Assembly: GCA_019722365.1 (NCBI GenBank)
Contig: JADFUC010000887.1
Coordinates: 62,001 to 126,000, forward strand
Source of the DNA: Lithospermum erythrorhizon
Taxonomy: Eukaryota; Streptophyta; Magnoliopsida; Boraginales; Boraginaceae
DNA: 64,000 nucleotides
Direction of reading: 5' to 3'
Position numbers and translations under genes: made by a program. The notes beneath the pieces were generated by a model. The model made no database searches, was not told where the DNA came from, and saw only the letters and a program-made list of their open reading frames with translations. Of this stretch, positions 1-11,300 are shown one piece after another. Numbering within the stretch: the stretch's first letter is position 1; every line of letters starts with the position of its first letter.

Positions 1-728
1 CAAGACATCATGGATCGCACCCACTGCTAACAACGCAGTGTAATACAACGGGGTAAAGCCGTAGGATGATCGGATCATCAAGAACAAGAACTTCAGACTA
101 GCAACGATAAGGCAATGAATGCTATCTTTAATGTTGTTTATTTGAATGTGTTTAAACCACTAATATATGTACCGGCTAAAGATCGGTGATGGATAATACA
201 GAACCGTGATAATGGTGAACTCTCAAGGTACGGATGTCAAGACTCCAATGCTTAACAACTAGATTTGAAATTCTAAGGATGGAAGAAGACGAAGTCTATA
301 GTTATTCTTACAAGCAACAATAAAATTAAGGATATGGCTACGAGTCATTTGTGCTGGGGGAACCCATGAAAGCAATGAAAATTCTGGGCGAGAAAAAGTA
401 CTTAGAACATTACCCAAAGATTTGCCTGGCAAGGCAATCGTTGGTCAAGAGGCTCAAGACCTCGACTACCACGAGTCTCGATGAATTGGATAGAAATTTG
501 GCCACATTCGAGACATCTCTCTCAATGAAGGCGAGTTCAGTGTTAAGAAAGGTATTTCCTAAAAGTCTCTCTTCAAAGGATGTAAATGATGAAGATTTGG
601 GAGAAACCATAAATATGCTTACTAAGAACTTTAACAAAACTCTCAAACGATTTAACAAGAAGCCATTCAGTGGTGGTGTCAGTTCATCGCCATCGACAGA
701 ACAACAATGGGGATGGAGAGTTGTTTAA
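1..728 (+). pseudogene. Copia (SIRE-like) retrotransposon gag remnant
   Basis: This is a decayed capsid-region fragment of a Copia retrotransposon. An open stretch at 351-728 (125 codons) reads like the end of the Copia gag UBN2-type domain. It has a 'LDEL..NL.TFE' helix (around residues 43-55), then an acidic 'SSKDVNDEDLGETI' segment, then 'LTKNFNKTLKRFNKK', which in this family leads into the CCHC zinc knuckle. The knuckle itself is not readable. Upstream (1-350) keeps only scattered gag-like codons in shifting frames. The region is collinear with pol remnants downstream on the same strand, which supports one plus-strand element whose 5' LTR lies left of the window. The 125-codon ORF should not be called a host gene. 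The family match is from memory of the motif layout. Confidence 0.62.
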
Positions 729-1489
729 GCACGCAAGGCACGCCGACGCAGTCACCCGACAAATCAAAAGCACCAAATAAGAGAATGCTAAGGCTTTTGG
801 ACACATTCAAAGTTGCACGTCCCAATTATCTTTAAGAAGTCGATCTATGAATTATTCCCGCAGATCCTCGAAGCCGCCAAGAATTCAAGAGAACAACTGG
901 ATCAAATTAGCACTTTGTAGCATTCAATCGAGTTATCGAGCCAATCAAGCATCGATAGTCAATGACAGCAGTTGGAAGACGAGGAAGACATTTAATTAAC
1001 GGCTAAGGTTTTGTAAAATTACAAATACTCAGATACCAAATCGATGGAGCTTTCAATCAGTTGCCTATACCAAAATGGTTGCCGAAGGAACAAATGAAGA
1101 TCGGTGAAATCTAGAATTGAGAAAATTAGACCGATCAAGATCACATATCCACTACCCTCGAAGCCTGGCTTAATGCACCGAATAAAGGCATAAAGCGCGT
1201 AAAAAGATTAATTCAAGCACCGATATTTTGGAAAAGATTCTCAAAGTCGGGTAAAAGACGCTATGCGATAGTACAGAGTCAAGTTTGACAAAGGAAACTT
1301 GTTCAAACCAAAGGAGTAGACCAAATTTATTCAAACGACGGACATGCGTGTCAAAGATGGTAGAGCACCAGCTGATCATCGCACAAAGTAAGTGAGAGCG
1401 CGGTACTACGACATCAAGTGAAAGAATGCCATATCGCCTCTCTATCATAAAATATACGGACCAAAAATAAGCTAAGATCAACCGCACAT

Positions 1490-4400
1490 GTTCATGTGAA
1501 TGCTGTTAGTGGGGGTAGCTTACACCTCCTTAAAGACGTCGGCGAATCAAGTTGGTATTTCCTCACTATGGATGCTCGAGACACGCCGACATGTGTGCTA
1601 AGGCGTATCTTTTAATCAAATTTGCTCACTTAAAGGTGACCATGTTACGCCATGACTAAGGCAAAGCGAGAAATCACTCCAAGTATTTATAATTGAATGT
1701 CAATGGTCAACACACTTAAAATGATGTCTCTATTAGTCAAAGGCTTCACCGCTAATCTCATCAATAATATAAGTCAATTATGCGCGATGATGGTACGAAG
1801 GTCTCTTTTGTGCGAGGATTCATCGTTAATGACTCGCAAAACCAAATGACGACGGCACGAGATCGCCTAATAATTGCTATATGTGAGCTCCGCATAAGCT
1901 TTGCTGGCAGAGCATTTGTGATTTACGACCAAGTGGACAGCGACCAGTCATACTCATTATGTAAATATCTAGCAAATTATCTCAAAGGAAGTCGCTCGGT
2001 GGAAACCCCTCGAATACGCTCGTGGCATAAAGCACGCGATGTTGTCACTGAAAGCGTACTCAAGAGTTGTCACCCGGGTTACAAATGTGGTCAGCAACGT
2101 TGCATTTCGTAGCTGATGACATGGATCTCGATGGGGCTACGCAAGAGAAAGATAGTGGTTAAGAGCAGATGCTGCTGCTGATGATTTCTCCAGTATACAT
2201 GGTTTCGAGTTTCTTAGGAGAAATAATGCGACACATTTGAAGTTGTTAAACGGCCGAGAGTTGCAAGTTCAAATGAAAAGAACAACCTCGTTGTCAAGAT
2301 AAGCAGTTTCGATCATGTGAAGCGAGTTCGAAAATTCAAAGCTACAAGTTTCAGGCCAAACGAGGAATTACTTCGCGAATTCTCACCCCTATAACACCCC
2401 CAACAAATGGTATCGTTGAAAGGGAAAGAGCTCTAACTATCTGGAAGAAATGGCACATGTCAGTTTTTATGCCAAGAACATTCCTCTCAAGCCAATAGGC
2501 GATTAATACTATTACCACATTCATAATCGGATCACACTTCGCCCGGTACAAACAACACAAATTATGAAATATGGAGGGGGAGAAAGCCAAATGTGTAATA
2601 TTTTCATGTTTCGTATTAAGGCTTATATCCTCAATACCTGAACTCCTAGGCGTAAATTTGATATCAAAAGCGATTTAAGGCATATTCTTAGGATGCCTAA
2701 GAAAAAGTAGTAGCTCTTCTGCATTCAACAAAAGAACTCAGTGGTTATGGAGTCTATAAATGTGAAGTGCATCGGACTCTGGGGAGTCGGTAACGAACAC
2801 ATTACCTGATGACGCCCGCCCGTCAAAGTTATTACTCGGGCTTCCAACAACAGCGATAGCTGGCGCGGTATTACGACACTTCAGAGCCGATACGACGGTA
2901 CACCAAATTAATTCAAAAAGAACCATCCAGTTTGATAATATTATCGAGCGACGGACAAGCGACAAATGCTAAGAAAGCGAACCCGGCCGCCATGTAAAAT
3001 GGTGGGCCTTATCGAGAATGCTATTTTTATCTCCAAAATCGAATCCAAAGAATGTCGGTTTAACCTCTCAAAGACGGCATCGATGTCATGCAAGATGACC
3101 CGATCCATTTTCAAAGAAATGACCATGGGAACTTCGTGCCTGCACTTCCGTGATCATACATGAAATTCAGTCGTGGGATTCTCAAGCAACAAATCACTTG
3201 AAAGGAGTTGTTACGAAATAAAGCAAGGTCATGGCTCAAGGATACTCACACAAAGCGAAGGAGTAGATTTCAAGGAAACATTTGCTCTTAGTTGCCGACA
3301 GAGGCTATACACCTCTTCTCAAGATAAGACGCTGATTTAAGTTTAAACTATATCAAATGGACGTAAAAAGTGCGTTCCTTAATAGTGGTACTAAGAAGAC
3401 GCTTACGTGTAGCAGCTCTAAGGGTTTCAAGTTAATGCCGGGCTTGTCTCTAACATGCGTGACTGATCAAGAAAGCTCTATATGGCCTCAAGCAAAGTTC
3501 CCCGAGCCGCTGACATACGGTAGACTCACAAAGCACCTATTAAATCAAGTGGATACAAGTATCGAGAATGTACAAGCACTCGCTTATTAAGCATGAGAAG
3601 TTCAAATTGATGGTTGCACAAATCTATGTCGATGACATAATATTTCAGGAATGCCTAAACAATCGGTACAATAGTTTCGCGCACAAATCGGAGTCCGAAG
3701 TTCAAAATGACCACAAGTGGGCGAACAATTACTTTCGATTTCAAGTCAAGCGGTGACGTAAGGATCAGATTTTCATATCTCGCTAATGTATGCTAAAAAA
3801 TTTTGCTCAAAAAAATTTGGACTTGAAAATACCAAGTCAAAGCATAACACCAGCCGCAACTCGCGCTAAAGCTTCACAAAAGACGTGCCGACGGATGTTC
3901 ATGAGACAATTACGTAAGTACGAGCAGTAAGTCTTCTATATCTCACAAATTCAAGCAGTACTAAATATTTCTCATTCGTTAGAGTACGTGTTAAAGTTTC
4001 AAGCAAATCCCAAGGAAACATTTAAATCAAGTCAAGTAGGATCAAATATGTGAACGGTACTTTAGATTATGGTCTTTTGTACTCTTTTCATATTTTCTCG
4101 GCCCGCTTCTTCGTAGGATATCGCGATGCCAATCGGCCGGAAACATCGAAGATAGAAAAGCAATATCCGTGGATGCTTGGGAAATAATTCCAGTTTCTTG
4201 GTTCGAAGAAAGCAAAACTCCCGCTTCTCAACGCCGGCGTACATACTGGCTGAAGCAATAGACACAACTCTGTGGACGAAGCGTACGCTGAAGAAGAATA
4301 TAATGCTAGTCAAAGTACTATGACTTATATTTGTGACAATCACAAGGGGCTTATCAATATATCAAAGAATCTGTCAGATAATAACCAAGCATATTGATAT

Positions 4401-4560
4401 TAGGCATCATTTCATAAGTGAGCCGGTCAAGACAAAGTAATATCCCCTCGAGCATGTGAGAGTACGTAGATAAACAACTTGTAAATATTTTCACCAAAGC
4501 CTGACGCAAATAAATTCGAATCCTTGAGATCTCTCTTGGATTATGTGTTGGCCGACCAAT
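1490..4560 (+). pseudogene. Copia pol remnant (integrase, reverse transcriptase, RNase H)
   Basis: The polyprotein order integrase-RT-RNase H, diagnostic of Ty1/Copia, can be followed through many frameshifts and stops. The integrase tail around 2,390-2,480 keeps a 'P..NG(I)VER...' motif. The post-integrase 'V.ESINVK' linker is near 2,740. The RT begins near 3,235 ('AQGY'), carries 'MDVKSAFLN' at 3,357-3,383, and has the YVDD catalytic box at 3,624-3,635. RNase H fragments run from about 4,060, and the family-typical 'IFTKA' tail is at about 4,485. The longest open pieces are only 60-80 codons, so no functional protein can be made. Breaks are mostly small indels. The SIRE/Maximus lineage is suggested by the extra ORF that follows; the Copia assignment is much firmer than the lineage. 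Confidence 0.8.
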
Positions 4561-4670
4561 AAGAAATTAAAGAAGTGGTCAGAGTAATTTTGTGCATGGT
4601 GGCACAATGCTGTTAAGCAATCGGGTGGAGCCGGGTAACGCGTTCTCATGTTAATGTTAACTTATAGCGT

Positions 4671-5500
4671 ATGGTTGATTTACCAAATGTTCTAATTGAG
4701 GAGTATATTTTGGCGGGAAAAATAGAAGAAACGATTAATGATCCGGTTAAAGGCTACTCTGGGCTATTTATTATGATGGAATTTTGTCCTAACTACCCAC
4801 ATTCCTTAAACACTTTCCATATACTCTACTTAAACAACACCAAAACCGCCAACAAATCCCTTCAAATTCATCCTATTTCTTCTACAATCCTCACAACGAA
4901 TCACACAAACAATTGCTTCCTTTACCCAATTGCCCATAACCGTACCACATTCTCTCAAAAACAATCAACAATCCCAACACAAAAAATGGTGAAAACTCGA
5001 AGAGGCCTCAATACGTCGGGAAAAGCCACTAAAGGAAAGAAGAAGGGGGTAAGGATGAGCGACGATGATGCATGGCGCGTGAACCCCCTATAATGAACAA
5101 AGCAACCCGGCGTTAAAGGCTCAAGTGTCGAAATCACAATTTCCCATGACAAACATGGACGATGAAACGGTGTTTAGTCCTATGCCACTTAAGTATTCCC
5201 CCAGACGAATAGACGATGAGTCCAACAACGGAGGAAACCCCCGCAATTCACAACAATTATATACTGGGTGGATTATACAGCGAGAAATCGATAACCCTAG
5301 ACGTAGTACGCATAAAATATGCACTTTATTTATTTATATCATGTATAAGTCCCATGATGAAATTATTGTTGAGGAGGATGTTATCAAGAGGAAGATAAGG
5401 CCGATTATCAAGAACGAGTCATTGAATCTTTGTGTACCGCTGATGTCATAAACTCCAAGTATAAATGTAACCTTCTCGTCATGCCATATGTCAACGATGC
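4671..5500 (+). pseudogene. Extra ORF downstream of Copia pol (env-position ORF of a SIRE-like element)
   Basis: An open frame at 4,671-5,093 (140 codons) follows the RNase H remnant after about 170 bp. Its first half is unremarkable. Its second half is low-complexity and Asn/Thr-rich, then has an internal Met at 4,986 opening a basic 'MVKTRRG..TSGKATKGKK' start. That looks like the true start of a separate ORF with a nuclear-localisation-like basic N terminus. Further acidic and polar segments continue to about 5,500 in other frames. Plant SIRE-type Copia elements are known to carry an additional ORF in this place, historically called env-like. No signal peptide or membrane segment is visible, so an envelope role is not supported here. 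It is broken by stops after 5,093. What it did is unknown. Confidence 0.42.
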
Positions 5501-7280
5501 AGTAATAAGTACGCGAACCCTCCGTAATTCTCGAGAGTGGGGCGGGCCGCAGCTTAGCTGCACGTGTCACGGCCGAGGATACGGTGACCGAAAACGCTGG
5601 GCAACCAAAGCATCGCTGCTCAGCGCAACGAGATCCAAAGTTGTCGGCGACACCATGTATAGACGGAAGCGATTCCACTTCCTTGCAGGAGATGCTGCTG
5701 TGAGCCATCCGTGGCTACCCAGGTACGGATAACGACATACCACGTGTTGATGACCCCCCAAGCCTCAGAATTGCGTAGGCCGCTGGAGCAATGCTAGTCG
5801 CTAACAATCGGCACTGTTTAACGAAAGATGCTAAGGTTACGACCCTGCAGTACATGCCAACCTTAAAAGAAGAAATCTATGAAAAGGATACAAAAACCGA
5901 CCGACATCGAACTTCTAAGCCAAGTGAAGAAATTAAGAAAATAAGAGAGTAGCCAAGAGAAAGCAAAGTGAAAGCCGAAAAGAAGAAAGTACTTTAAAGG
6001 CCGCAGGTTAAAAGATGAATGTAAGTAGAACGAGGCCGTAGGAGGCTATGCCTAAACAAATCAAGAAGCCGATTCTCTCCGGGGCTATTCAACCATCTAT
6101 CGACGCATTTAATGGTTGTTTCTCGAGCATGAACCACAAGGTGATAAATGAGGACTCACTGTGATGAGGAGTCGGATAAAGAAGATGTTGCCGCTGTGAA
6201 TGAGAAGAGGAGGGAAGTCCAAAGGCGTGCCTTTGTAATGAACGAGAACAGACCGAATCGGGAATCGGGCGATTCCTTAGAAATGTAGGTGTTTGTATCC
6301 ACAACCAACGGTTACTAAATTTCAAGAAGAACAAAGCAGCGGAAGTTTCAGGGTAAATCGACATATCGTCACGAAAAATCTGCTCGTCAAAGATCACTCA
6401 AAAGTTAACCCTCATGCGGGCATTCCTATGAGGCGTGAAAGTGATGCCAATTGTTGAAGTCATGTCATCTATACCACCCAAAGCTAAATGAAAGGGAATT
6501 CATATGCAGCAATACGATTTTGAGGACATCGATAACATTGCCACCAAATCATCACAAGGTACCTTCAGAATCATCTTTTATTTCTCCCCTCGTCGATAAA
6601 TGACTATTTCTGGGGAGCATCTAACGCAGTGGAGTACGGGTACAATCTAAGGCCGAATGATATTATTAAAGTAGCAACCGGAGTATCAATTCATGGCCTC
6701 GACAAGTGACTCCCCCTTCCCTCGAGACTACGTGTTAAATATGTTTTAAATATGTCATACACACAAGGTCATGTGAATGACCGATCCCCACTACCCACAA
6801 CACTAGCGTGTCTGAATCTCGGGGTAAATTCTTGTACATGATCGGCATTGGAGCTTCATTTGACTTCTCATGGCTCTCGCTTTCGATCAAATCTATTCCA
6901 ACATGCCCAATCCCACGTCATATTAAACTCCATAAATTTACCTATCACGACATGTAGCATCCTCCTAGCCCACCAATAATATTCGACCGCATGTCATCAA
7001 GTGGGCCGCTCCAAGAGTAACCACCATTAGTCCGAATCGATGGAAAGTGATGTATGTTGCTGATGTGTTATCGGGAACTCTGTCAAGGCGGCCAGGGAGT
7101 CACACGACGGAACTTTTCAGCCTCCTACGGTGACAGAGATCCAACATTTGAATCTGAAAGTTATTCAGCCTGGGAAGCATTTGCCAGAAATCCTACGGAG
7201 GCGCATTTGAGTAGCTTCGACTAGAGATGATCATCCATGATGGGCGTCAAAGTGATGCTTGATTAGGTTCCCCGCCCATG
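5501..7280. other. Unresolved repeat-derived sequence
   Basis: No gene is recognised here. Short overlapping open frames occur on both strands (largest 124 codons, minus strand, 5,334-5,708), but none shows a family motif. The position, immediately 3' of the Copia coding remnant and before an LTR-like tract, suggests it is the decayed remainder of the downstream ORF and untranslated region of that element. Confidence 0.4.
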
Positions 7281-8700
7281 TGTTAAGATCTACCGCGGTG
7301 GTATATTTGGGTTAGGTTTTTGGGACAAATAGGGGAGTTGTCCGGGAAGGAGTAACCCTATAGCTGTGTATTTTTTTTTTCTCACAAGGCGCTGCTTATG
7401 GATATCCAAAGGCGTTAGCCTATAATGGTTGTATGTTGTTTTATGGCACCTGCTTAGCCATCTGCCTTTTAATCGCTTTTTACCTATTATCTGACTAAGG
7501 TTTATGTTCATATTCCATCTTGTATGTCTATTGGCGGATATTTATGCTTTTGTATTTCATGATATATACGCCATTTTGACGTGCAAGTTCTCAAAGTATT
7601 TGTCTCGAAACTTACCCAGCGGGGAGTTTGTTAATGCGATAGAAATTCGCCAAGTAAGCCTCGCTGTCACTTAATTAACTCTCCGATAAATAGTAGCAAC
7701 AACTCAAGTGGTCGGTAGTATCTTTCAAGAAGATATCATACCATATACGAACGAGATCCCCTGCAGATGTTTTTTATTTCAAGTCACCGAAAAGGAATTA
7801 CTTCAGAATCAAGCTACAAAGATATACACGCCTAAAATAAAATACGGAAAAAGGACCGACGTGATTTATTATATTTACAAGATGGAAGTTTTGTTTATGT
7901 CAATGTTTACCATAAACATGGTTGCGCCTTACACTATATAAAGGCTTCTCAATGAGACGAAGAAAAAGTGTGTCAAATAAGCAGATTTCGCATTGTGTAT
8001 CGCTAAGCAAACGAGCTGAGAGTATTATTTTATCAGGTAGTCAATGCACGGAGTGTTCTATAAACTCATTTAGATTGTACAACCCGTGCTATTAACACTG
8101 TTATAATAGTCTGGCTATAGCTGATAAAATCACGAATCGACACATACCAGTGGATAAGAGCGCTGTAGCCGGATGATGTGTGTATCAGAGTCGTGGTTAG
8201 GACTTATACATCCGCATTGAGTAGAATAGGCCATAAAAAGAACGGTAGGACCATTCGTATAAGTTCTTGTTTCTTGTAATTATCGATCATAATGAATCCT
8301 TCACTGGCAAGTCGCCTCTCGCATTTAGGCGACGATTGGACCGAACTGGTTACCGGACATATAAGCATTTCTTTTGAGTATTTTACTTTCCAAAGTCATA
8401 ATGGTCTCGAGTTTATTACCGGGCCATGCTAACAACTACCACATAATGCGCTAGACACATTATTTCAGTCTCAACCGAGGAAGTCTTATCATCTCAAGTA
8501 CTATTCCTATCATTATTGCACTCGCTTACCTCGCTCCATTTATAGGAAGAATCTTAGATTTAGGCCGCTACCCCTTGCATACGTGCCTCCCCCAGGCGGT
8601 ACTCCAAAGCTTGAACCTACGATGACTGCCGGCAGAAATGTAGGACCCATGCCCTTAAAAGTGACATCCATGTATATTGAAGTCGAACTACGGGCTGTTC
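7281..8700 (+). mobile_element. Probable LTR tract (Copia 3' LTR candidate)
   Basis: This is a non-coding tract with a T-run at 7,371-7,380 and a good TATA box, 'ctatataaaggc', near 7,932, followed by a sequence that could be an R/U5 region. It lies directly downstream of the plus-strand Copia remnant, where its 3' LTR is expected. The 5' partner would be outside the window, so the pair cannot be compared and the ends are not defined. Confidence 0.35.
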
Positions 8701-8779
8701 CCTTTTCGACTTCATAAACGACTTACTCATAGCTTATCGATAGCCCCGGAGACACCGTATTATGGTCGACCATCACTAT

Positions 8780-10440
8780 ATTTATAGTTTCATGTAGGAT
8801 GGCCAATATAGAGCCTAATTTTCCCCTTTTCTTCAACATGCATAGCACTTCCCATTCTGGCTTCCTCACCTCCTTCAGTTCCCTTTCCGATTACAATATA
8901 TTTGTTGAGGACAAACCAAATAAAGTGAGTGAGGATCGCTGGCATAGTAAGTGGTGTTATTGCTTCAGCGGAATGGACGAAAGAGTGTCCGTAATTGACT
9001 CCTTTGTCTATGCCGGCATCCTTAAATTCTGGGCTTCAAATTCGCCCAAGTAAAGGCTCAGATAATCCCTCACAAGTAAGTGGGTACGCTGCGCCAAGGG
9101 ATTATAATGTCTTCCTGTGAAGAGGGAGTTTTAATCCATACAAAGTGCGATTCGGGCTTCCAAGGAGTTTGACTGTCTGCTAGTTCGCCAATTACCGTAT
9201 ATCCTCTTTTTATCCCTCTCCTTGTCAATCATTTATTAACTTTTGATTCATTCTCTTCATCTTTGCAAAGAAGTGTCGACAAATTCTCTTTCCTCCGGTG
9301 GTTCTCAGAAGTTCCCTTTTCCACCATGGCAGGGAAGCGGGTTCCTCTTTTCAAAAAGTGCGGTTACCAAACGTTTCCCTAATCCGCCCCTACCCTACCA
9401 CCATTAATCATCTGGGCCAAGCCGAGGGTCCCGGCTCCACTTCAAAGAAAAGCACTCATCCGAATCCGCTACCTCCTCCAAAGCTCAATTGCTAAAAGCG
9501 ACCAAGACACTTGCCTCATAAGCCTCCCGCACCAAATCCATCACGATCCAATCGCGGGATGACGCGCCAAAGCGCGCATAGCCAACCCCGGATATCGCTT
9601 CTAAGGAAAGAGGTCGGCTCCAAAAGTCACAAGGGGCTACTCTGCCAACTACTTGATCTCGCCATATGTTACTCTCGGGCGGTTCCTGGAAGATAACCGA
9701 CAAAGCGCGTATAATAACCTCGCATTTCAGGCGACTCGCCCTCTATTATCGAGTGGTGACAAAAAGCTCATAAGCTTCCGCCGAGACTATAGCAATCCCT
9801 TTGAAATCCAAGGTTCCATCGCCAAGCATCTCATCAAGGTGCGTGTCTTCTTATGCTTTTTCTCCTTTTTAGTCATCTTGTTATATTTAACTTTTTACTT
9901 TGTGTTCAGGCTACTTAATACGAGTCACGCCACGTGCTCGTAGTCGGATCGCTGACGTAAGAATCGACGTTAGCCGAGAAAAATGAAATGAATTCTCAGC
10001 TTCCCGAGCGCATTTAGTTAAAAGGAGAACGAGGATTGGCAGTAACTGGTGAGACCACCTACAATGACACGAAGATCACGATCGAAAGCAAGCTCTCGAG
10101 GAGATCGCCAAATGTAAGCACTCGAAGCCCGTAACATCAAACTTGAAAGAGAAATATGTACTTTATCCTCAAGCTGCCGCAGCTGTCTCTTTCTCAAGCA
10201 GACTGCGCTGGCTAACGAGGAAATGTAAAGATCTAATGGATCGTAAATCCGCGAGAAAGGTAGTCGATTTGCACTCCGCTCGCAGGCTTATCACGAGGAA
10301 TTGCGGGAGGAAACGGCTTATTGCTTATGCCTTTTTCTCAAGACTTTCAAAGACGTCAACCCTTCCCTGGCGACTATCCTTCCCATTGGTTTTCCTCTTT
10401 GGATATTAATGTTCCTCGTGCTTATGATTTTCCTCAAAGC
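8780..10440 (+). pseudogene. Antisense ORF (aORF) of Retand-like Gypsy copy 1
   Basis: This is a decayed protein-coding region on the plus strand, downstream of a minus-strand Gypsy pol (11.3-15.1 kb) and therefore antisense to it. Readable parts are 8,799-9,053 (84 codons, with an aromatic 'RWHSKWCYCF' segment resembling the plant putative gypsy type transposon domain), a Ser/Lys-rich middle (9,298-9,700), and 9,740-9,840 with 'P(F)EIQGSIAKHLIKVR'. That ends at a plausible splice donor (gtgcgt) followed by a T-rich intron-like stretch. A second exon-like part at 10,240-10,440 has a cysteine/leucine-rich helix ('EETAYCLCLFLKTFKD'). The 'EIQG' block and the following hydrophobic 'FFxSFLVIL' translation recur in the second element copy at 31.8 kb. 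That recurrence is the main evidence that this is a real element component. Its function is unknown. Confidence 0.55.
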
Positions 10441-11300
10441 TTAAATCTTTTCCACGATTCTTATTTTGTGTAACTTTGACCAATCCGGCTATCTGGGACT
10501 TGTAATTTTTGAAACTTTGTGCTTGTAATTTCACAAATTATTTGATTCACTCGTTTATATGAATGTTAGCCTATTTTCACCTTATGTATGTTTTGCCCCT
10601 ATTTAATGGGCACGGATACCCAATCATAGTGGTTATTAACATATGTGTATTCGTTATTTGCTTGTTTGAGCAAGATTTAGCACATCCGCTTAATATGGCA
10701 GATATTTATATAATTTCAACAACCAACGAACGACGCTGCTTTATGTCAACAACTTGATCGGGTCGAAGTTTTAAGGGACGCATGCCGCCTATTTGCCATA
10801 GCGTTTTCCTTCGCACTATTACAATACAATAAGAAGAGAAATGCCATTTTATTGATACTCCGATCCCTTAAAAGGGGCGGTTTCACTCCCATATTGGGTG
10901 GTTACATGTAATACTTCAGATAATCTCAAGACGCCAAGTTCGGTGACTACATGGCTCGGCTATCCAAATCTTCTAAATTTCATAAGTTCACGGGCCAAAG
11001 ATCCGCTTAACGCTAAGTAGGTCGCTCCTATTTGGTTACTTTTTCCTCGACGACTCAAGTAAAATCAGCACTGTGATCTCCCACTATAAACTGGCAATTT
11101 TTCACTCACGGGTCATAAGGCACGGCTGTGAGTCGCTTTGTACTTAAGTATCTTATAAAAGGCCTAGTCTCTAAGCTCATCCGTGAAATTGAGGGCGGTT
11201 AGCAACCGCTGATCATTTCTCTCCTCATCAAACCCTACTTATCAGACATGCAGTAACCCCACTCAAGCAGTAATAATGCTTCAGCTTCCATAGACAAGTG
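10441..11300. other. Spacer between aORF and pol of Retand-like copy 1
   Basis: No ORF here can be supported. One 64-codon open frame at 10,563-10,757 has no recognisable content. By position this is the untranslated region between the 3' end of the minus-strand pol and the opposing antisense ORF. Confidence 0.4.
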
